Source of the DNA: Bradyrhizobium sp. sBnM-33
GTDB lineage: Bacteria > Pseudomonadota > Alphaproteobacteria > Rhizobiales > Xanthobacteraceae
DNA length: 64,000 nucleotides
Direction of reading: 5' to 3'
NCBI RefSeq assembly: GCF_032917945.1
Contig: NZ_CP136624.1
Coordinates: forward strand, 7,688,001-7,752,000
Position numbers and translations under genes: made by a program. Shown here one piece after another: positions 49,471 through 59,267 of the stretch. Under the pieces are notes generated by a model, which had not been told where the DNA came from, ran no database searches, and saw only the letters and a list, made by a program, of their open reading frames with translations. Each line of letters opens with the position of its first letter. Position 1 is the first letter of the stretch.

Positions 49471-49589
49471 CGTCATCGCCCGCCTTGTGCGATTGCGCAC
49501 AAGGGCGGGGCGATCCAGTGTTTCGCGAAGCCGAAGCTCAAATCAGGCGCCGCGGAGTACTGGATGCCCCGCTTTCGCGGGGCATGACA
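49471..49589. repeat. Intergenic repeat between murG and murC
   Basis: CGTCATCGCCCGCCTTGTGC begins it and CCCCGCTTTCGCGGGGCATG ends it, with GGGGCGATCCAGT and AGTACTGGATGCCCC as inner arms. It is related to the CCCAGTACGCCGC family. Confidence 0.7.
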
Positions 49590-49613
49590 AGGGGCAATTT
49601 TTCGGGCAATTGC

Positions 49614-50714
49614 CTAGATTCCGGCCGTTTTCATCACCAGATCGGCCAGCCGTTCGGCGGCATCGAGCCGGCCGACCTGGCGGGCGGCGGCCGCCATCGC
49701 GGTCAGCCGTGCGGGATCGGCCGCAAACGCAGAGATTTCAGCGGCCAGCCGATCGGGCGTGAATTCTCCCTGCGGAATCCGTAAAGCGCCCTCCACCCTG
49801 GCCAGCACGCCGGCGTTGGCGAACTGGTCCTGGTCGATCGCGCCGGGCAGCGGCACCAAAATCGAGGGCCGGCCGATCGCCGCAAGTTCCGCCACGGTGC
49901 CGGCGCCGGAGCGCGAGACCACGAGGTGGCTGGACGCCAGCCGCGCCGGCAGGTCGGTAAAGAACGGCGCGAGCTCGGCCTTGATCTTGAGCCGGTCATA
50001 GATCGCCCGCACCCGCGCCATGTCTTCCTCGCGCACCTGCTGCGTCAGGGCGATGCGGCTCCACAGCACCGGTTCCAGCCGTTCGACGGCTGATGGCACG
50101 ATGTCGCTCATCACCCGCGCGCCCTGGCTGCCACCGACCACCAGCAAGCGCAGCGGCCCGTTCGGTTCGGGCGATGCAAACGGCTGCGCGGCGGCGGCAA
50201 GAATCGCGGGCCGCATCGGCGTGCCCACCGTCGTGGTTTTTTCCGCGAGCGAAGGATCGCGATCGAGCACGCCGGGCAGCGAGGTCGCGATTGCGTTGAC
50301 GCGCTTGGAAAGAAAACGATTGGCGCGGCCGAGCACCGCATTGGCATCGTGAATGACGCCGGGCACGCCGAGCAGCCGTGCCGCGATTAAGGGCGGCAGC
50401 GTCGGATAGCCGCCGAAGCCGACCACGGCCGCGGGCTTCAGCCGCCGCACCAGGTTGAGCGCTATGCCCGTTCCATAGCCGAGCATCATAATGGTACGCG
50501 CCAGCGACAACGGATTGCGCCCGCGAACGGTCTCGCTCGGCACTACGTCGATATTGTCGCGGGTGAACAGCCCACTGTAGCGCAGCGCGCGGGCATCGGT
50601 CGCAAGCCGCACGCGCAGGCCGCGCTTGATGAGCTCAACTCCGAGCGCTTCAGCGGGAAACAAATGGCCGCCGGTGCCGCCGGCGGCCAGCAGAATGAGA
50701 GGCGTGTTGTCCAT
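49614..50714 (-). CDS. murG: MurG transferase (lipid II synthesis)
   Basis: This is a 366-residue GT-B glycosyltransferase. The N-terminal glycine loop is ILLAAGGTGGHLFPAEALG, the acceptor-side loop is AVVGFGGYPTLPPLIAARL, and the UDP-GlcNAc site is LVVGGSQGARVMSDIV with HLVVSRSGAGTVAELAAIGRPSILVPLPGAIDQDQFANA (key SGAGT and the E-L-A-A-I-G turn). It adds GlcNAc to lipid I on the inner membrane face. Confidence 0.97.
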   Translation of the reverse strand: MDNTPLILLAAGGTGGHLFPAEALGVELIKRGLRVRLATDARALRYSGLFTRDNIDVVPSETVRGRNPLSLARTIMMLGYGTGIALNLVRRLKPAAVVGFGGYPTLPPLIAARLLGVPGVIHDANAVLGRANRFLSKRVNAIATSLPGVLDRDPSLAEKTTTVGTPMRPAILAAAAQPFASPEPNGPLRLLVVGGSQGARVMSDIVPSAVERLEPVLWSRIALTQQVREEDMARVRAIYDRLKIKAELAPFFTDLPARLASSHLVVSRSGAGTVAELAAIGRPSILVPLPGAIDQDQFANAGVLARVEGALRIPQGEFTPDRLAAEISAFAADPARLTAMAAAARQVGRLDAAERLADLVMKTAGI

Positions 50715-50752
50715 GGCTTCAAATAGCCGACGCCGCGGCGCTAGTCACGCCC

Positions 50753-51904
50753 TCAGGCGTAACCCCGTGCCACGCCGGCCGCGTTCATCGATTCCACCTC
50801 GGTGCGCGGGCGCTGCCGCGTCAGAGCCAGCATCATGCCGACGCCATAGGCCAGCGAAATGATCGACGAACCGCCATAGGAAATGAAGGGCAGCGTCATG
50901 CCCTTGGCGGGGATCAGTTGCAGATTGACCGCCATGTTGATTGCAGCCTGCATGCCGAACAGAATCGCAAGTCCCGACGCCGCAAAGCGCGAAAACATGT
51001 CCTCGCTCGCGTACGCCCGCGTTAGCGTGCGGATCACGACGAAGGCGAACAGCGCAACCAGCGCCAGGCACAGGATGATGCCGAATTCTTCCGCCGCCAC
51101 CGCGAACACGAAGTCGGTATGACTGTCCGGCAGGCTGCGCTTGGCGATGCCTTCGCCGGGCCCCAGCCCGAACCATCCGCCGTTCCAGAAGGCTTCCATC
51201 GCCATGTCGACCTGAAAGGTGTCGCCGGAGGCCGGATTTATGAAACGCTTGATGCGGCCCGCCACGTGCGGGACCAGCAGATAGGCGCTGAACAATCCGG
51301 CCATGGCGACGCCGGCAAGGCCGGCCACCCAGATCATCCGCATCCCCGCGATGAAGAACAGCGCGCCCCAGACCATCAGGATCAGCATGGTCTGGCCGAA
51401 ATCCGGCTCCATCACCAGAAGCGCCACCAGCGTCAACAGCAGCGCCATCGCCATCGAGGTCGCCGGCATTTCCGGCCGCTTGGTCGATTCCGCAAACAGC
51501 CACGCCGCCATCACGACGAAGGCGGGCTTGGCGGATTCGGAGGCCTGGATGTTGACGCCAAGCAGCGTGATCCAGCGCCGCGACCCCTTCACCTCCGCAC
51601 CGAAGACGAGCGTCGCGACGATCAAAAGAACACTCACCACGAACACCAATAGCGCAAGACGGCGGATCTGCCTGGGCGGCAGGAAAGATACCCCGATCAG
51701 CACCAGGAGGGATGGCAGCAGGAACAGCATGTGCCGGCTGAAGAAGTGGAAGGGATCGAGCCCGATCCGCGTCGCCACCGGCGGGCTCGCCGCCAGCGAC
51801 AGGATGACGCCGCCCAGCATCAGCGCGCCGATCGCGAGCAGCAGCAGCTTATCCACGGTCCACCACCAGTCCGAAAACGGGGTGCGTTCATCACGGGCGA
51901 GCAT
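50753..51904 (-). CDS. ftsW: Peptidoglycan glycosyltransferase FtsW
   Basis: ATG at 51904 gives 383 residues; a TTG four codons upstream is less likely. It is a SEDS protein with about ten membrane helices and the signature region AINMAVNLQLIPAKGMTLPFISYGGSSIISLAYGVGMML. The catalytic Asp region follows YLLVPHVAGRIKRFINPASGDTFQVDMA. It polymerises lipid II at the septum together with FtsI. It is separated from murD by an inserted gene. Confidence 0.95.
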   Translation of the reverse strand: MLARDERTPFSDWWWTVDKLLLLAIGALMLGGVILSLAASPPVATRIGLDPFHFFSRHMLFLLPSLLVLIGVSFLPPRQIRRLALLVFVVSVLLIVATLVFGAEVKGSRRWITLLGVNIQASESAKPAFVVMAAWLFAESTKRPEMPATSMAMALLLTLVALLVMEPDFGQTMLILMVWGALFFIAGMRMIWVAGLAGVAMAGLFSAYLLVPHVAGRIKRFINPASGDTFQVDMAMEAFWNGGWFGLGPGEGIAKRSLPDSHTDFVFAVAAEEFGIILCLALVALFAFVVIRTLTRAYASEDMFSRFAASGLAILFGMQAAINMAVNLQLIPAKGMTLPFISYGGSSIISLAYGVGMMLALTRQRPRTEVESMNAAGVARGYA

Positions 51905-52027
51905 GGGCGTCCCCAAATGGCAGAGGTAATGCCCATTGGTGAGGCAGGATGGTTTATGGGGGGTTAATGAATTGCAGATGATTGAACGAAGCGGCGCACT
52001 CGTGCCCCGGAGCGAAGCGACAACCCA

Positions 52028-53476
52028 TCATTTTATTCTCGTCTCGGACGCGATCAGCTCTTTACCTTCCACGGTCGTGATCGTCAGCCGGACCTGATCG
52101 CCGCTGCCGCCGAACGGAATGGTCGCGGAAATGCGATTTCCGTTTTTCGGGTCGGCCTTCACGCTGTCGTTGAACAATATCGCATCGCCGCGTTTCAACG
52201 TGACGCGCAACGGCGTGGCCGGTTCGATACTGAAGAACTGAAGATTCACGCCCGAAGCGGCGGCCGAGAAATTGATCAGGATGTTCTCATTCGCATGCGT
52301 CACGTTGCTCATGCCGACGGTCGGGCTGTAGGTCTCCGTAACAGACACTTCGCCCCGCGGCGGAAGCTTTGCGCGGTGGAAAAACTGATCCGATACACCC
52401 GCCCACAATTCGACGTAAGGCCGCGCTTCGCTCGGCTCTTTGCGTGCGTCAGTTTCGTTCGCGAACGACGGAAATCCCCACGTCCACATCTTCAGGCCCC
52501 GCGTGACCCGATTATCGGCGATGCGGATGATCCCCTCTTCATTGTCGTGGTTGATCACACCCCAGAAGTTCCCGCCCTGCATGTCGGGCGCCGCGTACGC
52601 GATACCCATCGTCGGCCAGTTCTTGAAGTAGCGCAATTTTTCGAAACGGCTCCTGCCGAGACCTAAGCTCTCATCGCCTTCGGACAGGTTGGCCGACCAG
52701 GCCGGCGTGCTGTAGGCCTCGATCGGCGCGACGATTTCTGCGCCGCCGGTTGTCTTGGGATTCTTCTGCTCCGATCCTGGTGCGAGCGTCGTGCACGTCC
52801 AGTATTCGTAGTCGACCGCCTGGGCGTTCGGATTCTTCAGCACCACGCGCGTATCCAGCGCTGCGCGATCGGCTTTCAGCGTGACATAGTAAGTCGCTTC
52901 GATACCCGTCGCACCCTTGAGGAATTGCGTCGGTGCAGCGGAATACGCGAAATCATCTTTAAGCGACATCGACACGGTCACTTCGCCGGCACTCTCCTTC
53001 ACTACCTTGAAATCCCACGGCTTCAGCCATGTCTTGCCGTGCTCGGGATCCGGGAATGTAGGGAAGATGCCGCCATACACCATCAGCCAGTCGTAATAGA
53101 AGACGCCGGCCTTCATCCCGTAAGGCACGCCCACTTCGGTGCGATAAAGTTGTTCATGGCCGGTCGGCTTGTAAATGATGGAAAGAATGCGTCCGCCAAA
53201 TTCGGGCAGGAGCGTTACCTTCAGATAACGATTCTCGAGCACATAGGTCTTGAAGGTGCGATCGACGATGGTCTTCTTGTCGAGCGAGCCGCTAACGAAT
53301 CCGTTCTCCGCGGAGGTCGCGTATTTGACCGTACTCCACGAAATCGACGACTCGCTGAGAGTCACGCCGGCGGATAGCGACGAAGCCGCATCTGCAATGG
53401 AATGAAACACAAAGGTCGCCGAAAGGACTGCAGCCCCAACACGGACGCGGGTACCTGCCCGAGCATGAGTAGCCAT
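52028..53476 (-). CDS. Exported DUF5107-type protein inserted in the dcw cluster
   Basis: ATG at 53476 gives 482 residues beginning with a signal peptide (MATHARAGTRVRVGAAVLSA... to ADAAS). The mature part starts like DUF5107 beta-sandwich proteins: YVLENRYLKVTLLPEFGGRILSIIYKPTGHEQLYR, in which the LLPEFGGRI strand recalls aldose-1-epimerase folds. Later segments such as YEYWTCTTLAPG, KMWTWGFPSF and YVELWAGVSDQFF fit a carbohydrate-binding or carbohydrate-processing protein. No catalytic residues can be assigned. It has the same orientation as murD and ftsW, with gaps of 106 and 123 bp, and repeat sequence directly upstream. Not part of any standard dcw cluster I know. Confidence 0.72.
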   Translation of the reverse strand: MATHARAGTRVRVGAAVLSATFVFHSIADAASSLSAGVTLSESSISWSTVKYATSAENGFVSGSLDKKTIVDRTFKTYVLENRYLKVTLLPEFGGRILSIIYKPTGHEQLYRTEVGVPYGMKAGVFYYDWLMVYGGIFPTFPDPEHGKTWLKPWDFKVVKESAGEVTVSMSLKDDFAYSAAPTQFLKGATGIEATYYVTLKADRAALDTRVVLKNPNAQAVDYEYWTCTTLAPGSEQKNPKTTGGAEIVAPIEAYSTPAWSANLSEGDESLGLGRSRFEKLRYFKNWPTMGIAYAAPDMQGGNFWGVINHDNEEGIIRIADNRVTRGLKMWTWGFPSFANETDARKEPSEARPYVELWAGVSDQFFHRAKLPPRGEVSVTETYSPTVGMSNVTHANENILINFSAAASGVNLQFFSIEPATPLRVTLKRGDAILFNDSVKADPKNGNRISATIPFGGSGDQVRLTITTVEGKELIASETRIK

Positions 53477-53502
53477 TTGCGACGCCCTCGAATGAGCAGA
53501 AT

Positions 53503-53580
53503 GTAGGATGGGTAGAGCGAAGCGAAACCCATCAATCCGGCGCTGCGGCGATGGGTATCGCTGCGCTCCACCCATCCTAC
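53503..53580. repeat. Intergenic palindromic repeat (GTAGGATGGG family)
   Basis: GTAGGATGGGTAGAGCGAAG pairs with GCTGCGCTCCACCCATCCTAC, with inner arms AACCCATC and GATGGGTA. It spans the space between the murD stop (2 bp away) and the DUF5107 gene. Confidence 0.85.
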
Positions 53581-53582
53581 GA

Positions 53583-54983
53583 TCACACCACCGGCTTCAC
53601 ACCGGGCATCATCATCACCAGATCGCGAAACTTGGCGCCGCGGATTTCGAAATTGCGGTACTGGTCGAACGAGGCGCAGGCCGGCGACAGCAGCACCACG
53701 GGCTCGACGAGCCCCGATGCCTCCGCGTCGCGTGCGGCATTGGCAACCGCCACATCGAGCGTTTCCGAAATCTCGTGCGGCACGCGCTCGCCGAGTGTGC
53801 CGGCAAATTCCTGCGCGGCTTCGCCGATCAGATAGGCCTTTCGAATCCGCGGAAAGTATTCAGTGAGACCCGTGATGCCGCCCTGCTTCGGCTTGCCGCC
53901 GGCGATCCAGAAGATGTCGGTGAACGACGATAGCGCATGCGCGGCGGCGTCCGCGTTGGTGCCCTTGGAGTCGTTGACGAACAGCACATTGCCGCGGCGG
54001 CCAACCTGCTCCATCCGATGCGCCAGCCCGGGAAAGCTGCGCAGGCCGTTTTGCAGCGTATCCGTGGAGATGCCCATCGCCATCGCACAGGCCGCCGCGC
54101 ACGCCGCATTCTGCGCATTGTGCAACCCGCGCAGCGAGCCGATGCCGCCCAGCCTTGCGATCTCGTTGCGCGCGCCGCCGGACGCCTGCACGATGGTTTC
54201 GCGCTCGACATAGATACCGTCGGGCAAAGGATTCTTCACGGAGATCCGCACCACGCGTTTTCCCGCCTGGTCGAGACGATCGGCGATGTTGCGGCACCAG
54301 ATGTCATCGACACCGACAATGCTCGTGCCCTGCGGTTGTACGCCGGCGACTAGGCGCGCCTTCACGGCTGCATAGTTTTCCAGCGTGCCGTGGCGATCGA
54401 TATGATCTTCGCTGACATTGAGCAGAATGCCGACGGAGGGATCGAGCGAGGGCGCGAGGTCGATCTGGTACGACGACATTTCCACCACATGCACGCGGCC
54501 CATCCGCGGCGGCTCCAGCGACAGGATCGCGGTACCGATATTGCCGCCCATCTGGGTGTCGTAACCGGCAACCTTCATCAGATGCGCGATCAGCGCGGTC
54601 GTGGTCGACTTGCCGTTGGTGCCGGTGATGGCGACGAACGGCGCGTCCGGCGCGTGACGGCGGCGCTCCCTGCAAAACAGCTCGATGTCGCCGATCAGCT
54701 CGATGCCGGCCTGGCGTGCCATCAGCACCGACCAATGCGGCGCCGGATGCGTCAGCGGCGCGCCGGGCGTGAGGATCAGGGCCGAGAAATTCGACCACGA
54801 TACTGTGCGCAGATCGGCGGTGGTGAAACCGGCTTGCGCCGCCTTGGCGACATTGTCGGCGCTGTCGTCGCCTGCGACCACTTCGGCGCCGCCGGCCTTC
54901 AGCGCGTGGCAACTCGCAAGGCCGGAACCGCCGAGGCCGAAGACGGCGACCGTTTTACCTGCAAAGGAGGTGACGGGGATCAT
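53583..54983 (-). CDS. murD: UDP-N-acetylmuramoyl-L-alanine--D-glutamate ligase
   Basis: ATG at 54983 ([21 protein letters not shown]...) follows the GGTAAAACG region of its own message and gives 466 residues. The ATP loop is [19 protein letters not shown], followed by [34 protein letters not shown] and the C-terminal [17 protein letters not shown]. It adds D-Glu to UDP-MurNAc-L-Ala. Confidence 0.96.
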   Translation of the reverse strand: MIPVTSFAGKTVAVFGLGGSGLASCHALKAGGAEVVAGDDSADNVAKAAQAGFTTADLRTVSWSNFSALILTPGAPLTHPAPHWSVLMARQAGIELIGDIELFCRERRRHAPDAPFVAITGTNGKSTTTALIAHLMKVAGYDTQMGGNIGTAILSLEPPRMGRVHVVEMSSYQIDLAPSLDPSVGILLNVSEDHIDRHGTLENYAAVKARLVAGVQPQGTSIVGVDDIWCRNIADRLDQAGKRVVRISVKNPLPDGIYVERETIVQASGGARNEIARLGGIGSLRGLHNAQNAACAAACAMAMGISTDTLQNGLRSFPGLAHRMEQVGRRGNVLFVNDSKGTNADAAAHALSSFTDIFWIAGGKPKQGGITGLTEYFPRIRKAYLIGEAAQEFAGTLGERVPHEISETLDVAVANAARDAEASGLVEPVVLLSPACASFDQYRNFEIRGAKFRDLVMMMPGVKPVV

Positions 54984-54992
54984 GATTGGGCA

Positions 54993-55071
54993 GTCATTCC
55001 GGAGGCCGCGAAGCGGCAATCCGGAATCTCGAGATTCCGGGTTCGATGCTGACGCATCGCCCCGGAATGAC
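54993..55071. repeat. Intergenic repeat (GTCATTCCGGGG family), copy between mraY and murD
   Basis: GTCATTCCGGAGGCCGCGAA begins it and GCCCCGGAATGAC ends it, with inner arms AATCCGGAATCTC and GAGATTCCGGGTT. It has the same layout as the copy at 46715-46813. Confidence 0.8.
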
Positions 55072-55092
55072 CATTGCGGAACTGCACGATTA

Positions 55093-56199
55093 TCACCGCA
55101 GCTTCAGCGTCGACAGGCCGGCGAGCGCCAGCATCACCGAGATGATCCAGAACCGGATCACGATCTGCGGCTCGGTCCAGCCCTTCTGCTCGAAATGGTG
55201 GTGCAGCGGCGCCATCCGGAACACGCGTTTTCCGGTCAGCTTGAACGAGGTGACCTGCACGATCACCGAGACGGCTTCGAGCACGAATAGTCCGCCGATC
55301 ACGGCGAGTACGATCTCGTGCTTCACCGCGACGGCAGTGGCGCCGAGCATGCCGCCGAGCGCGAGCGAGCCGGTATCGCCCATGAAGATCGAGGCCGGCG
55401 GCGCGTTGAACCAGAGGAAGCCGAGGCCGGCGCCGAGCACCGCGCCGCACAGCACCGCGAGCTCGCCGGTGCCGGCAACGTAGCGGATCTGCAGATAATC
55501 GGAGAACACCGCGTTGCCGGTCAGGTACGAAATCATACCGAAACTTGCAGCGGCGATCATGACGGGCACGATCGCAAGCCCGTCGAGGCCGTCGGTCAGG
55601 TTCACCGCGTTGCCGGCGCCGACGATGACGAAGGCGCCGAAGATCACGAAGAACCAACCGAAATTGATCACGACATCCTTCAGGAAGGGCACCGCGAGCG
55701 ATGTCGATGTCGCATCGCGGCCGAGCCGCACCAGCGCGTAGCAGGCCGCGAGCGCAATCACCGCTTCGATCAAAAGCCGCAGCTTGCCGGCGAAGCCGCT
55801 GTGGCTCTGTTTGGTCACCTTCAGATAGTCGTCGTAAAATCCGACGAAGCCGAAGCCGAGCGTCACCGCGAGCACGATCCAGACATAGGGGTTGCGCGGA
55901 TTGGCCCACAGCAGCGTCGCCACCACGACGCCTGACAGGATCATCAGCCCGCCCATCGTCGGCGTGCCCTTCTTGGAGATCAGATGCGATTGCGGGCCGT
56001 CGGTGCGGATCGGTTGGCCCTTGCCCTGCCGAAGCCGCAGATGATCGATAATCCAGGGCCCGAACAGGAACACGAACAACGCGCCCGTCACCATCGCCCC
56101 GCCGGTGCGGAAGGTGATGTAGCGAAACACGTTGAAGAAGCCGCGGAAGATGCCAAAACCGGGAACAGTATTGGAAAGCTCGATCAGCCAGTAAAACAT
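55093..56199 (-). CDS. mraY: Phospho-MurNAc-pentapeptide transferase
   Basis: This is a 368-residue protein with about ten helices. Conserved loops are [36 protein letters not shown] (the Asp pair), [34 protein letters not shown] (the metal Asp) and [23 protein letters not shown] (the HHH motif). It makes lipid I. Confidence 0.97.
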   Translation of the reverse strand: MFYWLIELSNTVPGFGIFRGFFNVFRYITFRTGGAMVTGALFVFLFGPWIIDHLRLRQGKGQPIRTDGPQSHLISKKGTPTMGGLMILSGVVVATLLWANPRNPYVWIVLAVTLGFGFVGFYDDYLKVTKQSHSGFAGKLRLLIEAVIALAACYALVRLGRDATSTSLAVPFLKDVVINFGWFFVIFGAFVIVGAGNAVNLTDGLDGLAIVPVMIAAASFGMISYLTGNAVFSDYLQIRYVAGTGELAVLCGAVLGAGLGFLWFNAPPASIFMGDTGSLALGGMLGATAVAVKHEIVLAVIGGLFVLEAVSVIVQVTSFKLTGKRVFRMAPLHHHFEQKGWTEPQIVIRFWIISVMLALAGLSTLKLR

Positions 56200-56382
56200 T
56201 CAAGTAGCCCTATCACGCGGCTTGGTTGCGCCGCCTTGGCGGGAAGCGCTCCGGGAATGCGTTCGTTCCGGGAACGCCTTGATAATCGTTTTCATCCTCA
56301 AACCAAGCAAATCTTGGTCATGCATGGGGTATTGACGAATCGCCTCTCGCGGAAAGCAACGGGCCCACCGGGTGCGGCCAGT

Positions 56383-57765
56383 TTACGCCTTTGCCTGCAA
56401 GGCGGCCAGCAGCCTGGGCACGAACTTGTTCACCCAGAACATCTTTTTGCTGCCCTTGACCACCACCACGTCCCCGTCCCGCAGCAATGCGGCGATTTGT
56501 TGGGGATCGAGCGTCGCCGGGTCTTCGTGCCAGCCGAGCGCCCGCTCTGCAGGTACGAGATCGTATAGATGGCGCATCAAGCGGCCGACGCAGTAGATGC
56601 CGTCGAGGCCCGGCAGGTCTTTCGCGAGTTTCTCGTGATAGGCGGGCGCCTCAGCGCCCAATTCCAGCATGTCGCCGAGAATGGCGATGCGCCGGCCTGA
56701 TGTCACCGGCCGCGCCTTCAGGCTGCCGAGCGCGGCCACCATGCTGGCCGGGTTGCCGTTGAAACTGTCGTCGATCACGGTGATGCCGTGGGCCGTCTGC
56801 TCCACGCCGCGGCCGGTCATGATGCCGACATCGCCGAGTTCCTTCGCCAGCGCCGCCGGATCGAGCCGCGCGGCATGGATCGACGCCAGCGCGGCCAACG
56901 CGTTCTGCAAACGATGCGGCGCGCCGGGCGTCAGGCCGAATTCGATCCGGCTGCCGTTCACCTGCGCGGCAACGTTCCAGCTCTCGCCTTCCGGCGTATG
57001 CGACAACGCCCGCACTTCGGACGCTTCGCCGAAGCGGACGATCTTGCCGTTCCATTCCGGCGCCAGGACATCCTCAGGCAACACCAGCACGCCATCTTTC
57101 GGCAAGCCCTGCGCGATGCTCACCTTCTCGCGCCGGATCGCCTCTAGGCTGCCGAGCTTTTCCAGATGCACCGGCTGCACGTTCACCACCAGCGCGACCG
57201 TTGGTTTCGTCAACTCGCTGAGCCGCGCGATCTCGCCGGCCTGGTTCATGCCCATCTCGACGACCCACACGCTCGCTCTCGGGCTGGCATTACAGAGCGT
57301 CAGCGGCACGCCCCAGAAATTGTTAAAACTGCTCGGGCTCGCGTAGGCGGCAGGATAGGCGGCAAGGAATTCCTTGGTGCTGGTCTTGCCGGCGCTGCCG
57401 GTCAGGCCGATCACCGGGCCGGCAAACAGCGCCCGCGCCGCGCGCGCCAGCGCCCACAGCCCATCGATCAGGGTGTCCTTGACGATCAACTGCGGAACAC
57501 GGACGCCGTCGATGGCGTGCGGAACAATCATCGCCACCGCGCCGGCCGCCTCAGCCTTGTCGGCGAATTCCCAGCCGTCGCGGGCGCTGGCAAAACTGGA
57601 GATGAAGCCGCCGCTCGGCGTGCCGCTCAACGCCACGAACAGGCTTCCGGGCTTCACCAGCCGGCTGTCCTGCGTGACGAAATCGATCGGCGTATCCGGA
57701 TAATCGCCTGACAGTTCCAGCGCGCGCGCAACCCCGGCAACCGTCCACAATGGTCTCGCGCTCAT
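56383..57765 (-). CDS. murF: UDP-MurNAc-tripeptide--D-alanyl-D-alanine ligase
   Basis: This is a 460-residue protein. The ATP loop is GLTGSAGKTSTKEFLAAYP, followed by WVVEMGMNQAGEIARLSELTKPTVALVVNVQPVHLEKLGS and the C-terminal TVIDDSFNGNPASMVAALG. Its start overlaps the murE stop by ATGA. It adds D-Ala-D-Ala to complete the pentapeptide. A 183-bp gap without a gene separates it from mraY. Confidence 0.96.
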   Translation of the reverse strand: MSARPLWTVAGVARALELSGDYPDTPIDFVTQDSRLVKPGSLFVALSGTPSGGFISSFASARDGWEFADKAEAAGAVAMIVPHAIDGVRVPQLIVKDTLIDGLWALARAARALFAGPVIGLTGSAGKTSTKEFLAAYPAAYASPSSFNNFWGVPLTLCNASPRASVWVVEMGMNQAGEIARLSELTKPTVALVVNVQPVHLEKLGSLEAIRREKVSIAQGLPKDGVLVLPEDVLAPEWNGKIVRFGEASEVRALSHTPEGESWNVAAQVNGSRIEFGLTPGAPHRLQNALAALASIHAARLDPAALAKELGDVGIMTGRGVEQTAHGITVIDDSFNGNPASMVAALGSLKARPVTSGRRIAILGDMLELGAEAPAYHEKLAKDLPGLDGIYCVGRLMRHLYDLVPAERALGWHEDPATLDPQQIAALLRDGDVVVVKGSKKMFWVNKFVPRLLAALQAKA

Positions 57766-59219
57766 GCCATCCTCGTTGCGAGCGCGGCCGCCACCGCCTC
57801 GTGATCGCTGAACGGCAAGACCTTGTCGCCGACAATCTGGCCGGTCTCGTGGCCTTTGCCGGCGATCAGGAGCACGTCGCCTTGCTGCAGCGCCGCGATC
57901 CCTGCCCGGATCGCCTCCGTGCGATCGCCGATTTCAGTTGCGCCCTTTGCCGCGGCCAGAATGGCGGCGCGGATCGTAGCCGGATTTTCGCTGCGCGGAT
58001 TGTCGTCGGTGACGATGACCTGATCGGCATTCTCGGCCGCAATCGCGCCCATGATCGGGCGCTTGCCGGCGTCCCGGTCGCCGCCGGCGCCGAAGATGAC
58101 GACGAGCTTGCGTTTCGCGTAAGGCCGCAGCGCCTGCAGTGCCTTGGCCAGCGCATCCGGCTTGTGAGCGTAATCGACGAAGATCGGCGCACCGTTATGT
58201 TCACCGACCCGCTCCAGCCGGCCCTTGGCGCCTTCGAGATGTTCAAGCGCGTCGAACACAGCCGCCGGCTCGCTGCCGGTGCCGATCGCGAGCCCCGCGG
58301 CAACCACCGCGTTCTCGATCTGGAATTCGCCGACCAGCGGCAGCTTGATCGTGTAATTGCGCCCGCGATGTTCGAGTGCGAGGTCTTGCGCAAACCCTTC
58401 GACGGTGACGCCAACAAGGCGGATGCCTTCGCCGGCGCCATCCGCATTGCTGCCGACGGTAATGACCCGCAAGGCCCGCGCCTCTGCCACCTCGATCACT
58501 TGCTGCGAACAATCATGATCGGCCGAAATCACGGCTGCGCCATCAGGCGCAATCAGATCGCGGAACAGTCGCAGCTTGGCCGCGAGGTAATGCGCCTCGT
58601 CAGGATGGTAATCCAGATGGTCGCGCGAAAGATTGGTGAAGCCGCCGGCGGCGATGCGGACACCGTCGAGCCGGAACTGGTCGAGCCCGTGCGAGGAGGC
58701 CTCGAAAGCCAGATGCGTCACGCCGTCGCCCGCGATCTCGTCGAGTTGCCGGTGCAGCGCAATCGGATCCGGCGTCGTCAGCGATCCATAGATCGTGCGC
58801 TTTTGCGACACCAGGCCGATGGTGCCGATGCTCGCGGAAGCATGGCCGAGCCGCTCCCAGATCTGGCGCGTGAACGCGGCAACCGAAGTCTTGCCGCTGG
58901 TCCCGGTCACTGCCGCGATGGTGGCGGGCTGACGCGGATAGAACTTTGCCGCTGCCAGCGCCAGCGCACGGCGGGGATTTGCCGTGACGACAAAGGGAAC
59001 GCGGGCGTCCGAAGAAGTACGCTCGCCGGCGACCGCAACTGCGCCCGCCTTGACCGCGGAATCGATGAAGCGCGCGCCATCGGTTTTGGTCCCCGCGAGC
59101 GCAAAGAACAAATCACCGGGCTTCACCGCGCGACTGTCGGCGCTAAGGCCTTTCACATCGACAGCTTCCGCCTGCGGCTCGATCGCAGCGTCGTCGCTGA
59201 AGAGATCGCGAAGTTTCAT
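57762..59219 (-). CDS. murE: UDP-MurNAc-L-Ala-D-Glu--diaminopimelate ligase
   Basis: This is a 485-residue protein. The ATP loop is AVTGTSGKTSVAAFTRQIW, followed by AFEASSHGLDQFRLDG, FTNLSRDHLDYHPDEAHYLAAK and the meso-DAP-specific motif DNPRSENPATIRAAI (DNPR). It adds meso-diaminopimelate. Coupled to murF by a 4-nt overlap. Confidence 0.97.
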   Translation of the reverse strand: MKLRDLFSDDAAIEPQAEAVDVKGLSADSRAVKPGDLFFALAGTKTDGARFIDSAVKAGAVAVAGERTSSDARVPFVVTANPRRALALAAAKFYPRQPATIAAVTGTSGKTSVAAFTRQIWERLGHASASIGTIGLVSQKRTIYGSLTTPDPIALHRQLDEIAGDGVTHLAFEASSHGLDQFRLDGVRIAAGGFTNLSRDHLDYHPDEAHYLAAKLRLFRDLIAPDGAAVISADHDCSQQVIEVAEARALRVITVGSNADGAGEGIRLVGVTVEGFAQDLALEHRGRNYTIKLPLVGEFQIENAVVAAGLAIGTGSEPAAVFDALEHLEGAKGRLERVGEHNGAPIFVDYAHKPDALAKALQALRPYAKRKLVVIFGAGGDRDAGKRPIMGAIAAENADQVIVTDDNPRSENPATIRAAILAAAKGATEIGDRTEAIRAGIAALQQGDVLLIAGKGHETGQIVGDKVLPFSDHEAVAAALATRMA

Positions 59220-59267
59220 CTTGTTCCAGTCCGGCCCGGCGCAGTCTGGCGCGCCTGACAGTACGCC

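Noticed and set aside
54980..56203. Minus-strand 407-codon open frame over mraY
   Set aside because: The MraY frame (55093-56199) holds all catalytic motifs. The other frame is Arg-rich shadow sequence.
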